A stretch of DNA of 64,000 nucleotides from positions 168,332-232,331 of the forward strand of contig VWPU01004897.1 of the NCBI GenBank assembly GCA_013398955.1, written 5' to 3'. The stretch comes from Callaeas wilsoni (taxonomy: Eukaryota > Chordata > Aves > Passeriformes > Callaeidae). Made by a program: the position numbers and the translations under genes. Positions within the stretch are counted from its first letter, which is position 1; every line of letters begins with the position of its first letter. Of the stretch, positions 49,291 to 61,800 are shown one piece after another. The notes under the pieces were generated by a model. That model saw nothing but the letters and a program-made list of their open reading frames with translations. It searched no databases and was not told the DNA's origin.

Positions 49291-51734
49291 TCGAGGCACA
49301 GCTGTGCTGTGCACTAGATAACACAGATAACAAAGGTAAGACCTGCTAATACCAACTGAACAAGCTCTAGAAGGAGCAGAGCAGTGTCAGCCTAGCTCTA
49401 CTCACAAGAAATAAATCTTGACCACTGATCTGGTTGCTCTGTGCCACTCTGTATCATATTGATCAACTTCAAGGGCTCTGAACACACCTCTCCTGCCTGG
49501 CATAAGGAAGTGCTTCCCAGCTGGGGAGGGATTTTAAATAGTTCTTCATATTCCGAACTGAGAAATGAGACAGAATTTCTATGCAGCCATACATGTGAGC
49601 TCCACTAAAGAAACACAGACTGCAACACTCCTGTTTCTTTCCTATGTGGATTTTTAAAATTCTTGTTTCCTTCTAACATCTTCAAAAACCTCAATTAGCT
49701 GTTCATGTAGCAAACAGTCCCGTTTATTGCAAGCTATGTCAATGACTTTTGGCATGGACCAATGGACTTTTAGCAACTGAATTGTAGCTTTCTGTCTATT
49801 GAAATATTCCCTTTTTGGTGAACAAAAAGGGGTACATTTTCTAGATCTTGTACATTTGACTGAATGCACTAGTATATTATGACCTTTCTGTGCAGAAACA
49901 TTTCTTTTTCAGCCTATGCATTGTACTTTGAAGAGCCACTTTAATGAAGCTTCACATGTGTGAATGTTTTTCTTTACTTTCATGACGGCAAGCACGGTAA
50001 CATATTGATAGTTTCAAGGCAGGTTGTACAACTGAAGATGTTTGCTTTTTTAGAGTAAACAGGCACTTCTGATTCTGCTGTTTAGTTTGGTCCAAAAGTA
50101 TTACCAGCCCTCTCGACCATGATATTTACATAGAAGGAATGCAAGCTCTTGTCCAGCTCAAGTGATTTTTATGGTCCAGTGAATAACAAGATATTAGTCA
50201 CCAGAAGGTCTTCTGACCTAATTTATTTTTATCTTCTTTTCTGCTAATAAGTATATTATTCTGGTTGTGAACTGTCTACTCTTTACTCAGGAAAAGTCAA
50301 TTTCCTGGAAAAACCTGCCAAATGAAATTCACTTTCAGCTTGCTACCTTGGAAATTAAGACAAATTAATGGTGTATTGACTCAGACATGAGTTTTCAAAA
50401 CAGCAGCCACTTCAAAGCCATTCTTCTGACTTTTCAGCAGGCACAGGAATATGGAAGCAAGGGCTTCGTACGTATTGGACAGAGGAAACACTTGAACATC
50501 TACATCCTTACTCCCCTGATGTGGGATCTCCAGGCTGTTTAGACCTGAATCACCTCAGATCTCTTCCAGCTGAGCAACAAAGTCTATCTGGCCCAGACAA
50601 CACTGGCTGTTGTAGGAACAGCACAATGGTTTTGCAGCATGAATAAAGCCTAAAGAGAGATAGGTTGCAAATTCCTTGGAGATGACACAGAGGAAGACCT
50701 TTTCACTTATGAGACAGTGTTAAACAGGCTACTTGCATAACCCATACTTCTCTCAGGACCTCTGCTGGAGCAAGGATCTGGAAGCAGCATCCTGCCATGT
50801 TAGCAGATGGACATGAGAAAGGCAGCCAAGACAGCAGAGAAAAAAGGGATGCTTACAGGGAAATCACATAAAGGGAGTTCATCCCAACTGAAGGATGTAG
50901 ACAGCTGTTAACAAGTTCGTTGAATGCAGTGGAGAGACATAATCATAATATGACTGCACACAAGCAAGGAACTAGGATTAAGGCCTCAGCAACAGCAAGG
51001 CAGGTTTTACAGTATGAATCACCAGCAGACAACTACTGTTGTTTGTGAAAGCAGGTTCATTACCCTCTGCAGGCAATGCTGTGTCTTGTCACGAGATGAG
51101 GCTGGGATGAGATACCTTACCACGCAAGCTGGCGTATTACCCTTGCCGAGACCACGTGCAGCTCCGTGCTGCTACTCAGCATGAACAGAGCCATCAAAAT
51201 CTTCCTCTAAACCAGCACAAAAATGCCTGAAATTTCTCATCTCCAAAGGCTCAGCTCTGCAACCTCTGCAGTACAACAGAATATTGTTGAGGGCTTCTGA
51301 CTATGCACTGTAAGTAAAGTGGTAGAATTAGTCTGTTTGCCAACAGGTAGTGCCCAGTCTTCCTATTTCCCAGCTGGATGCTATTTAAGGGCAAAATAAG
51401 CTGCTCTCCTGCTGCAGTAATAGTACATAAATAGTAATAAAATTGTAAGTTTCACTACTGAAACACACCTTTGTATGTTTTTATGTGTTTATTAGGAGCT
51501 GTGAAATTTAATTAAATACAGGGCAAGCATTTTATCTTGTCAGCTCTGCTGACAGATCTGAGATTCATTGAGCACAGATGCTTTTCCAGAAAGATCTCTG
51601 TTCTATCCTAGCTGTTAATCCTGCCACTTCTTCTCTGATTTTTGTTTTATTTTTTTAATATGTGTATGTTTATTTGCATACGGGGATTTTGCAGCAGTGA
51701 ATGTTAGGACAGTTTTTAGTGTAGGTTATAGAAA
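49291..51734. other. Unique AT-rich sequence, nothing identified
   Basis: No gene or repeat family recognised. Confidence 0.55.
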
Positions 51735-51798
51735 CATAGAATCACAGAATGATTATGGTTGAAAGGGGTCTAAGAGATCACATAGTTCCAACCCCTAA
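51735..51798 (-). mobile_element. CR1 3' tail, left arm of mirrored pair
   Basis: Reads 'catagaatcacagaatgatt', 'atggttgaaaggggtctaag', 'agatcacatagttccaaccc', the antisense CR1 3' terminus, about 64 bp long. It abuts an oppositely oriented CR1 terminus (51802-51850), so both octamer tails point outward. Confidence 0.85.
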
Positions 51799-51801
51799 GT
51801 A

Positions 51802-51850
51802 GATGGTCTTTAAAGTTCCTTCCAAACTCAACAATTCTATGATTCTATGA
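51802..51850 (+). mobile_element. CR1 3' tail, right arm of mirrored pair
   Basis: Reads 'gatggtctttaaagttcctt', 'ccaaactcaacaattctatg' and 'attctatga', a sense-oriented CR1 3' terminus of about 49 bp with two octamer units. It could pair with the left arm in a hairpin. Confidence 0.9.
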
Positions 51851-54800
51851 ATCAACACCCAGTATATTCTGAAGCTTTTTTGTTTATCTACAAAAGGACA
51901 CCTGTCAAAAGCAGCTAATGAAGGAGACATAAACTCTTATTTGAGTTCTTTCTAGAGTGGTTAGGGATTAAGCATGTAAAGTTAAGACAACAAATGATTT
52001 GTGTCAATGTGCAGATTGACTTGGAGGATGAAATTTTTGAATTTTTATTTATGCCTTAGATTGGCTGCATGGGAGGGATAAGACACATCAGGGCTGGCGC
52101 TGCAATGTTACCCTTAGCCTGAAAGCAGGAATCCCTCTGTGGCACCTCTGCTTCCTTCATGGAGCAGACCAGGGTAAGTGCATCCAGAGGGCTTGCTACT
52201 GAGGTGCTGGGAGTCTTGGCACCTAAAATGGGGTTCAGAAGACGCTGGAGATATCAGAGCTTCTAAGATTACATGCTTCAGTGCCTACATCCTTTATGGA
52301 TGGATCCAGCTCTCATGTAACTGGCTGTTGGCTTTTTGCTATGAATTCATGTGTGTTTCGGTCCTTACCTGGAATGACCACGGCCAAAACAAGGCAAAAA
52401 TTCTCTCTGTTAAGCGTCTCAAGCTGAGCCCACCAAGAGAGGGTGAGAGCTGTGATTTTTGTAGTTGTGCTGTGTTAGAAAGTGAGCTGCACTTGTCAGC
52501 TGACAGGTAAAGCTGTTTTTGCTTGTGGTGAACCTGAGTTTAAAGAGATGACTAATTCATGAAAGTTTCTGTTGTCCGCTAGCCCAGCCTCTTAGACACT
52601 TTGTCACCTGCCAACTATACAGTTAGTTACTTTTCCTTCCAAAATCAGCTCAGACACACACTTCTAAGCAGTGGTATCACTTATTAAATGATGCAAACCC
52701 CTCATCCTTAATGGGTCACGGCCTAGAAAAAAACAGCCTTACTGATAACAGTACACTGAGACCCTCCTTTAGGTTTTGTAGGAATGTTGCTCTTTGGAGA
52801 TTCCAGCATGCCTCACTGAAGATCCAGAGGATTTAGGGCTTCCTCACCAGGGCTCGGACTGCAGAGAAGCCCTGGGAATGTGCTGCGTGGGTGTAGCAGT
52901 CCCCAGACTGGTGGTATTGTGATGTTAGTCACTGGCAGAGGCAAGGGCAAACAAACAAGAAGGAATTCAAAGAGAACATCAAACCACTGTAAGCAACCTG
53001 AATTATGCAGGAGTCATAGAGTGAACACCAAGAGAATTGGATAGGAAAATTACTGAAAAATGTATGGCAACATCTGTCTTATGTCTGTATCGGACTCGAA
53101 GCAGGGCTGGGAAACCTGTTTCGATGACATGCCAGGCGAATCAAAACCATTCCCTGTCCCTCAAAGAAAATGAATGCAGAAAAATGCCGTGCACTGTTTC
53201 TCCTGTTCTGCCACATTAACCCATTCAGACTTGCCTATCCACATTTGCAGGTCTTACAAATTCAGAGAAGGCAGCAGCAACCCCACCAGCAGTGCTAATT
53301 CAGCTCAGCTGGGAGCTGAGACAGCCAGCCTGTGCTTCCCAAGGAGCTGCAGCCTGGTGCTGAAAAGGGGGAAGCTGCTCTTCTGTCACTGTGGAATATT
53401 TCTGACCCAGGGTGAGCCCATGCTGAAACAGGGGCTGGTGAACATGGGAATAGATGGGATATACAGTCAGTGCCAGAAGCCATGTGGCTGCAGGGTTGCT
53501 GCCATCCCAGCTCTAGGGTCATCAGAGCTCAGTTAGAAAACATCCCTGTTCATTCAGTTGTTACAGCTCCAGGCACTGAGTTTGCTCTGGGAGAGTGGAA
53601 AGGTGGTGCTTGCTCTGCCTCTCAAATTTTTCCCATAAAATTCATGAAGGAAAGGCCGTAGCAGTGTCTCCTCCTCAGCTGATTCTGCTTTTCTGTTTAG
53701 CAACCAGCCACCCATAAGCTGAAGAGTGAAGTTTAGCCCTCTGGAAGAAGAAATGTCAGGCCCTCAAAGGACACATGTGGCACACGGGAATCTCACAGGC
53801 ACCTCTGCACTGTGCTCATCTGCAAAGATGCCAGGAAGAAAACACTGTCAGGATTACATTACTGGAGGCAGAGGTAACAAAGCAGAATATTTAAGGTAAC
53901 AGTCTAGTTGTCCAGGACAGTGTCATTACTATCGACCAATAATGATTTCTAAAAGAAAATTTATAAAGGACTGGATTGAACACCTTCTGACCATTTTGAC
54001 AAAAACATAAGAAGATTTGATGTCTTTTTTTTTTTAAACTTTTGTGCTTTTTAAAATGAATTTTATAAATCTCATTTCATTTTTCTGCCTGAAGTACATT
54101 AGTTTCTATGGAAACATGGTAGTCATTTATGTGCATGGTGTTTTCTGACATCCATATGGGGAGTATAAGGACAAGTTATGTCACTGTTGTGAAATGCAGG
54201 CATTTATGTGATGCTTACCATGGTTCTATGTGCAAGAGAGAGGATACCTTTGGTCTGTTAGATGCAAAAGCCCAGATACAGGGAGGCAGCAATGAGCTGA
54301 GCTGTAGAATTTAACACACACACTCAATGCATTTATATTCACACCAAAGAAGATTGTAGGATTCACTTAATATCTTTATTTTGCCTATTTAGTGCAACCA
54401 TGCCTGTGTTCACTGTGTAGAGAAACACTAACACTCAGTGAATTAATTACCACAGAAAGCCTAAGGATGTAACTCATCCTTCCTGTGACAATATTCAGTA
54501 TTGCTGAAGAAAAGATAAAGGAAACAATCATGCTGTTTCTTCTTTCATGAAAATGAGAAAATTATATTGTGACACAATGTGTAAATAACAGAACCATTGG
54601 CTGCGTATTTCATTCAGCAACATAAAACAAGCTTCCAGTGAGTGATACTTGTTCCTTATGTTTTAAACAGGCTTTTATGAATCTACATTTCATATCTTCT
54701 GAAGGGTTAGTGAAACCCTCCCTATCTAAAATATGTTTTAAAAAGCCATGCTAGTCAGTCTAGGATACTTAGAGAATAAAATTATTACTGTACCTTGGGC

Positions 54801-55472
54801 ACATTACAGAGCTAGAATGCACCCACACAAATCCTTTTGCTGTTATGAGAGAACTGCACTTTAGAAAGCAGCACTCTGCTCATTGAAATTACCACAATGT
54901 TGCTTCTTATGCATCTTTTACTTTTGATTCTTAATATTCAGAACCATAATTTGACAATTTTTTATCATTTTTACCGTTAATTTCCTCTATGAAAACATGG
55001 AAATAGTCTTCCTTGAATAAACCTCTGCAATGCAAATTGAACTGCAATGGGAACAGTAACCTCTGATGTACAAATCAGGTGACGTTGCAGGTACTACCAC
55101 AGTACTAACAACCAGCAAAAAGCTGTATCAGTTTGACAGGTAGGATGAATTAAATCTAGCAAGCAACTGAAACCAGCATTTATTTACTAAGAAGACATAA
55201 CAATAGAGGCAATTTTATTGCTTATTATGAATGACACAAAGAAAAATATACTTTTTCAGACCCCTCCAGTTGATGCGTGGGATTCCGTGTACTCTTTCAA
55301 AAATACGTAGATTTCAAATGTTTTTGATGACTCCTGCCTCACAGGAAGAGTTGTACTTTCTCTAAGAACTCCATTAGCAGAGACGTAAGTATCCAGATTT
55401 CTCTGTCAGACCACCTTCGAGTGTTCTTCTAAGGGATTTAGTAAGGGCTGCCAACTCTGTCAGCAGCCTGAG
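51851..55472. other. Unique sequence, no gene supported
   Basis: No repeat or gene was recognised. Frames of up to 120 codons at 53174-53536 overlap other open frames in a GC-richer patch and show no domain. Confidence 0.5.
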
Positions 55473-55721
55473 ATGAGCAGAGACAATTGCCCTGGTGGTG
55501 CGTGGCAGGACAGCTCAGTGGCCCTCGAACCTTTCAGCCACTCCCCAGCAGAGCCCAGTGGAGCACAGGCCCACACTGAAGGATATGGGCATGTTGCTGT
55601 GGTCCAGCCCACCTTTGGGCTGAGGATTAACGAGGACATCCAGCGGGTGGATTTTCCCACCCGGGACAGAGGGTCGGAGGGCGGATCTGAGGATGGTGCA
55701 GTGGGTGGCACTGAAGTATAA
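55473..55721 (+). other. GC-rich 82-codon frame upstream of LTR, unassigned
   Basis: A GC-rich block sharply different from the AT-rich DNA to its left, open on the plus strand for 82 codons and also on the minus strand for 83. The plus translation is acidic and Gly/Ser-rich toward its C-terminus. I do not recognise it. It lies directly upstream of the LTR-like sequence that starts near 55738, so it may be the 3' end of an endogenous retroviral internal region or extra U3 sequence. There is no clear polypurine tract before the LTR start, which argues against a simple full-length provirus end. Confidence 0.3.
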
Positions 55722-55737
55722 GCTCCAGCCCCCTGGA

Positions 55738-56300
55738 TGTCACTCCACTTAGTTGTTCCTCCCTCGTTCCAGAAGCATCTCTTTTCCTTGGTTACCCATT
55801 GGCTCTACCCTTCATGCTTATGTATAGCCTTGTTGTTTAGTCAATTAAGGTCTAGAAAGTTCTGTTGTTCTGTAATCCCCATTGGGCCATCNGAAAGTTC
55901 TGCTGTAATCCCCATTGGGCCATCTTAATCAAACCCTCCCTTATTGTCCCTTTTATGGGGTACCTGTCACCTCTTGTCTTCTCTCTATTGGTTTACCCCC
56001 TTTGTACCTCCCTTCTCCTCCCCTACCATAAAAGACAGTGTCATTCTGCGCTCTTTTGTTGCTCCTCATCCTGGCCTCCTGACCTCCGGATTAGGAAATA
56101 AAGCCTTGGGTGCTGCAACATTGAGTCTCTCTTTCCTCCTTGGCCTCTGCCGCTCGCTATTGTTGCCATCGACTGCTGCCAGCTCCACTGTGAGCCCAGA
56201 GGCAGACAGCTCCAGCAGGAGCTTCCACCTGGCTTAAAGCTTCTCCCTGTCTCGCCGCTGCGACACTCGAAGCCAGTCGCCTGCTTGGCCACCGGGCGGT
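55738..56300 (+). mobile_element. Retroviral-type LTR (plus orientation)
   Basis: The promoter architecture is retroviral. Four inverted CCAAT boxes (ATTGG at 55798, 55881, 55914 and 55987) are followed by a TATA-like CCATAAAAG (56026-56034), then AATAAA at 56097-56102, 69 bp downstream, and GT/CT-rich sequence after it. That is the expected U3-R-U5 order with a short R. The start is placed at TGTCAC (55738), but neither terminus is fixed by a target duplication, and I could not identify a primer-binding site in the GC-rich sequence after about 56200. The family is not named. No functional viral gene is visible. Confidence 0.6.
55855..55924 (+). repeat. Direct duplication in U3 with one N at the junction
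   Basis: GAAAGTTCTG...CTGTAATCCCCATTGGGCCATC occurs twice. Copy 1 (55855-55891) has five extra bases (TTGTT). Copy 2 is 55893-55924. A single N sits between them at 55892, the only ambiguous base in the window. Each copy carries one CCAAT box. It could be a true U3 enhancer duplication or an assembly join where a gap was collapsed to one N. Confidence 0.9.
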
Positions 56301-56690
56301 CAAGCGGTCAGCGACATGGGCAGGGTTGGCCTCACACGTGGTGGTACCATGGGAATTGAAGGGACATTTTGCCATTTGTAACACCTTGCTGCAGTCAGTA
56401 TCTCTTTTTTTGCCATGCCTGAATTGGGAGTGCTTTAATCCCCAGTTTCTCAGTGTTAGACCAATAAAACCCTCAGTACAGGCAGGGCTTTGTTATTTCC
56501 GGTCAAAACTAATGGAAAACAAAAATCTATTGGCATGGGGGCAAATTAATCCGTTTAAAACGTGGGATTGTGGTACTAATGGGGACAAGACAGTTGGCAT
56601 TTTTTCCCAGCTCTGTGGACTTCATAAGGAAACAAATGACCCCCAAGATAAGGTAGGCTGTGATTCTGGCAGGTGGGTATTGAGCTGAAG
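56301..56690 (+). other. Possible ERV leader/internal remnant or flank
   Basis: This follows the LTR-like block. A 120-codon plus frame (56326-56688) is open but has no recognised retroviral domain. A second polyA-like AATAAA lies at about 56463-56468. I cannot decide between degraded internal retroviral sequence and unrelated flank. Confidence 0.25.
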
Positions 56691-58499
56691 AAGCTTATTT
56701 ACCTCATGTTGCAGGGCATTGCCTGATAGCCTTGGATCTTATGCCCATGAGAGCACCAGCACCTGAGCCATGGCCACCTTGCTGCCAGCTCAGAAGGCCC
56801 TGTTCCTCCCCTGCTGAGAGTGTGAAAATAGCCCAAAGTGGCCTGTGATAGAGACAAACCCAGGAGCTGCTGGGAAGAACAGCACTGCAAATCCCTGCAA
56901 AAGCACTGACAAGTCCAGGTTGCCCTGACTTTTCCCTGAATCTACCACTAATTTCAGTACTCAATGACATGTCAGATTTAACACTGCTCTTCTATTAGCA
57001 GTTTCTGTTTCCCTGGGGTTTGCCATCAAGTAAAGGTCGCTGGGGCTCTGGCTTGCCATATCTTCAGTGAAGAATTTGGTGAAGAAGCCTTTTCATTTTA
57101 TCTATTGTGTCTATACTGCCTGAATTCTCAAGGCATCTCAATTCATCTACAGTGGGGTGATTCAACTCTAAACTAATTTGAGGTTGAGAATCTATTTTTG
57201 AGAGGAAATGCTAAAATACCTGTCCTGATGCAGAGAAATTAGGTCTTGAAGTATGTGACTGGCAGTACTATGGGATAAGGCTTTTGCTGAGTGCAGGATT
57301 TATTTTGGCGATGCTTAGTACACCTAGTCCTGTATCACAGCTTCAGCCTCACCTTTCTGTGTGTTTTTCTTTCTCTTGTTCTTCCAAGGACAGCTGTCTG
57401 ATTTAGCAGGAGTGGGTCAACTATGAAACAAAGAGCCTGGTAAAAGCAGAACAAGAAATGTGGAGTGAAGGGAAACACTGAATATTTATCTCAGTGTTGG
57501 CTCTGGGATAGTTCCAGATGTCAGTCCTGTGTCAGTGGTGGAGACAGCAGACACACTAGCCACCACTCTGAGTTGCTCCTCGAGGATTGTGTTCCATTTC
57601 CAGCCCAGTAAATTGATAGCCTAAAAATTTCCTAGGAAAGAGTGTGGGTTTCTCAACACATTTTCTGAATGAATTTCATTAAATGCTGCAGGTAGCATGA
57701 TCTGGTGTTCCCTAATACCCCCTGTAATATCCCTAATATACATAGGAGGAGCGTGGAGTATGTATCACAGAGGGTTGTCCCCCAGGATGCTGCTGTTAAC
57801 ACTCAAGATTGTGGCTATTGAAAATGAACTGTGTTTCTGTCAGATCCAAGGAAAGTTGGTCCTATTTAGCTTGTGTTTATTCAACTCTCTGTAAACTGGT
57901 CCTTTTCACTTTATTTTCCTTTAAAGGCAGCCATGAATTTCTCCCCTCTTAGAGCTTTCTTCTGTCACTGCTATAAAATATGAAACTTGTTCATGCAAAA
58001 TCAATAGCAAATTCCCTGGTGGACTTTGGGTAGTCTCATGCGTGTTATAAAGTCAAATCTCTGCCCAAGAGAGCCACTTTGGTGATTTTGTTCTGTTTTA
58101 TTCTGAGAGAAGTGAACGGCTATGAGGACTAAATGGGACTTTTTGTTAATTAGCACCAGCTGGAGCAGAGGCTTTCCCTTGGAGGAGAGCTTGCTAACAT
58201 CAGGCTCAGCTCCCAGTGCTGAGGCGCTGCTCCAGCGGCAAATGTTCTTCCACAAGGCTGGGGCCTTTCCCACCTTGCCTCTCTTGTCCTTTCACCCCTG
58301 CCATCCCCCAGGGTCAGAGCTGGCATCACGAATGTTGGCATAGCTGGGGATTGATACATTCATTAAGTGATTTGAAAACTGAAGCCAAGGCATCTTCCTG
58401 GACATTGGCCAAGACCAGAGCCAGGCTGGGGAGCTCACAACAGCCACAGGAGAGCGACCAGCCAGGCTCCCAGCTTGAGGCAGCCTGTGGGGCAGCTTT
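56691..58499. other. Unique sequence, GC-richer toward 58.15-58.5 kb
   Basis: No gene was recognised. The GC-rich part at about 58150-58499 lies immediately downstream (on the minus strand) of the L2-like fragment and may belong to it, but I could not align it. A 155-codon plus frame at 58216-58683 overlaps that fragment in antisense. Confidence 0.45.
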
Positions 58500-58835
58500 G
58501 GCTTCAGGAAATTACTCTGCGCCAACATGGAGTAGACAAATGCCATGGCCACATGCTTGTCAAGATTACCAGCAAAGAGGAGATTCAAGAAGGCACTTTA
58601 TTTTAAAGTTGTTCAACCTCATCACGCACTCACTGTGCAGAGCCAGACAGAAACCCAGAGTATTGCACCTGTTGTCCAAATGAGGGCTTGATGGCCTTGG
58701 CAGAATCTCAGAAAAGACTTTTGGTCTACAAAGACATCTCTTTCTGACCAGCATCACCTGAAACTTGTCTGGGCTCAGCTTCAGCCGTGCTCTTTTTTCC
58801 ATTTTTGTAGATTTAGTGGCATCAGACAATCTCTC
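58500..58835 (-). mobile_element. Ancient L2-like LINE fragment (RT domain end)
   Basis: The minus-strand translation reads RARLKLSPDKFQVMLVRKR, resembling the L2-clade RT block 'RLKLNPDKTEVLLV'. Next is LDNRCNTLGFCLALHSE, compare 'QVRSLGVLLDPxLS'. After a frame change comes NLDKHVAMAFVYSMLAQSN, compare 'DLATVIHAFVYSRLDYCN'. All three blocks are in family order with about the expected spacing, which makes chance unlikely. The copy is frameshifted and no ends are visible. A CR1-related clade cannot be excluded, but the PDK-EV signature favours L2-like. Confidence 0.55.
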
Positions 58836-61800
58836 TACATCTCTGTATTTCTGTATCTATGTATCTTGATGCATCTAAGTCTCTATATTTATATAATCAC
58901 CAGATTTTTAAAGTCTATACATACACACACACATATCTATATCATCTCCATCATGTCTAAGTGCTACTGCATGTTGTCATTTCCTAAGGAGTTCCTGTAT
59001 TTTTTGATGAGGAGACAGGATACCATGAATATTTTTAGGACTTTAACTCTGAGTATGGCAGTTTTCCACTGGCTTTTTTGCCTCAAAGGATCTGTACCGG
59101 AGGATACAGCTCAAATGTTTTTCTCTGAGCCTTACAGGGGTGCTAGGAGCAATATCAGACAGAGCCTGTGTGGCACAGGATTAAACCGAATCAGGAATTT
59201 TTATTTCTCACTCCTTTTCTATTATGTTAATATTTAACAATAATTCATCAATGAGCTTGCATAGACTGAAATTTTCTTGGAAAGGTGATTGTTTTAAAAT
59301 ATCCCTTAGGAGTAGGGAACGATCATCATCAGCTAACAAGTAGTACTTCAGAGAAGACAAGGGTCATCCCCATGACACAAGAAGAAACCACAGACACCAG
59401 CAGTGAAAGGTTGTGTCCCAACCATCGCAAACCCGTTTTTCTCCCAAATGTGTGAGGTTTGCAGGTTTATGATGTGAAAGAAGCCCAAACTTCTGTGAAA
59501 GCATAGCATAAATGAGAAACTCCCTGCCCTATCTGTGCCTCTCACAACAGAGCTTCCCCAGGGAGAGTCCTCATCAGCCCATGTAGCCAGACGAACAAAA
59601 GGTAAGAAAAGTCCAGCAGCCAGGAGTGTCCAGCTTCAAATGACATTGTCTACTGATTCAGCAAAATAACTTTTACAGGACTTCAGCTAAGGGCTGGGGT
59701 ACCTCACTAAACTGTAAGCAAGAATTTTGTTGATAGAAAAAAATATTTATGCAGTCAGTTATTTTTTGCTTTCAAAAGGTAGCAGTCCATTCTTTTTCTG
59801 TTGGACAACTCTATTTTAATTTAAAATTATGCAAAATATTATAAAAGCATCAATTTCTAGTCCTTTATGGTATATGGGAATTATCACCAACTTCTGAGCG
59901 TGAACTTGAGCACTTCTCTCAAGAAATTTGGAAAATCAAAGAACTAGATTTTACCACCTCACAATATTGGAATATGCTTGGGTTTTAGCAAGTGTATGCC
60001 TTCAGTCAACTTTATTTTCAATTATTTTTATCTTCAACTGATTTTATTTTCTATCTTAGGTTAAGAGCAAAACATATGAGAATAGAAGCTTCAGTGTATG
60101 TGACTAGAATTTCTTGTAGTCACAGATGTAAAAACCTAGCAAGTCTAACAGAGAGCCAATGACCAATACTCCAAGATGCCCAACACCCACAGCTCACCTA
60201 AGGAGGAAATAGCATCTAAAGTATTTGACACAGTATTTGTGTCAAAACAGTCTCGACATTTCTCCAATGCTATTTGACTACACTTCAAATCAAAATGCCA
60301 GATTTTGATTTGCTCTATACACCAGAGTCTCTGTGTAGGATTTAGATCCTTTTGCTGTCTCCAGCACAAGCCTCTTTGAAGCAAAAGGATGATTTTTCCA
60401 CTGTGTTTTGCATGCGACGTCCACTTACTCTTTCACATATCCATGTCTGTTGTGACACTGAATTATTCAAATGTCTGCTTATGGTTTGGTTGGTTAGAAA
60501 CCAATTTACTACAGAGAACACATATTCATACAGTCCTGCCTATGTTTGTTATGCTCCTGAAGCCCCTCAGTAGGAGCAACTTTTCCTTTCCCTGCTTCGA
60601 GAGCACAGGTCAGGTCACGAGGGCTACACACACTGGCTTTGCACCAGCCTGTGGCAACATGCAGCCACTGGTGACTTCCTCCTGCCCCACTTCCTGCAGG
60701 GCAAATCTTTTGGCTCACTGCTGCCTTTTGATCTCCAACTTGGAAAAACAACTCGTCATGGAACTGAGCTCAAAGCATGGATTTTGCACAGCTCTAACCT
60801 AAGTTATTAAGTCTGAGCACTTTTAGAGAAGTTCCTTACCAAGATGTAGTGCTCCTTGCTTCCACAGTGACCTTATGTCATCCTGCTCTAAAGCTGAGGA
60901 ATGCCAAAAAAAGCATCCACATATCCACAGTGTACTCATTAATATACTGTAGATCTATTTTAGATTATAAATTGCATATGCTATGCTAGGAGATAAATTT
61001 CAAATATGGAGCACACACGCAGTTCCTAACCCTATAAACTGATTTTTACCACAGCCTAGGAAGGATTCGAATAAGATAGTAGAGAAAGTTAAAGAAGGTC
61101 AACATCACAAAAAGGATACATTAATAGAGGAATGCAAATGCTGTGCACCATAATCTATATGAAATATTGATGAGATTCTAGAATAGCTCCATTTAATATA
61201 GTGCTGTTCAGATAAACACGGTGGTACTCAAGGTATTTAAAACACAGAAATGCTCTCAAGACCCCGTTCTAATGCCTGTACATATCAGGGCTGAGCAAGA
61301 CTGTCCAGGCAGGAAGCTGAGACCCACGAATGAGGAGGATGTAGGGCACTGCTGTGAAAGTATATGAACATGCAGCTAAAGCTTAACACCTAACTCCGTG
61401 TAACATTTCCTCTAAAACCCATCTGTTTTTCCAGGACACCAAGCCTGTATTTGTGCTTGGGATAAATGAACAGAGACATGAAAAAAATGCATTACTGCAA
61501 AGAGACTTTAAATAGGGGGAATCCTTCCCGTGACTACGCCAGACCTTTGCACTCTGTCCCCTCTCTGATCTCTGCAGGTACCCCCAGGCAGGCTGGTGTG
61601 GCTGTGTCTGTGACCTGGTGGGCAAGGGAGCCTGGTCTGGGTAGCACAAAGGTCCAGGGCCAACTTCGTGCTGTCACCTGTGCATAACAGCAACGAGAGG
61701 CAGGAGGCAGAAACACTACACCCTGCCAGGGAAATGTGGTTAGGTTAAAGCAATTACTTACACTGAAACTGGGCCAGAGAACTTAGCCTAATTGCACTTA

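Noticed and set aside
58216..58683. 155-codon plus-strand open frame
   Set aside because: It overlaps the L2-like RT fragment in antisense and has no domain.
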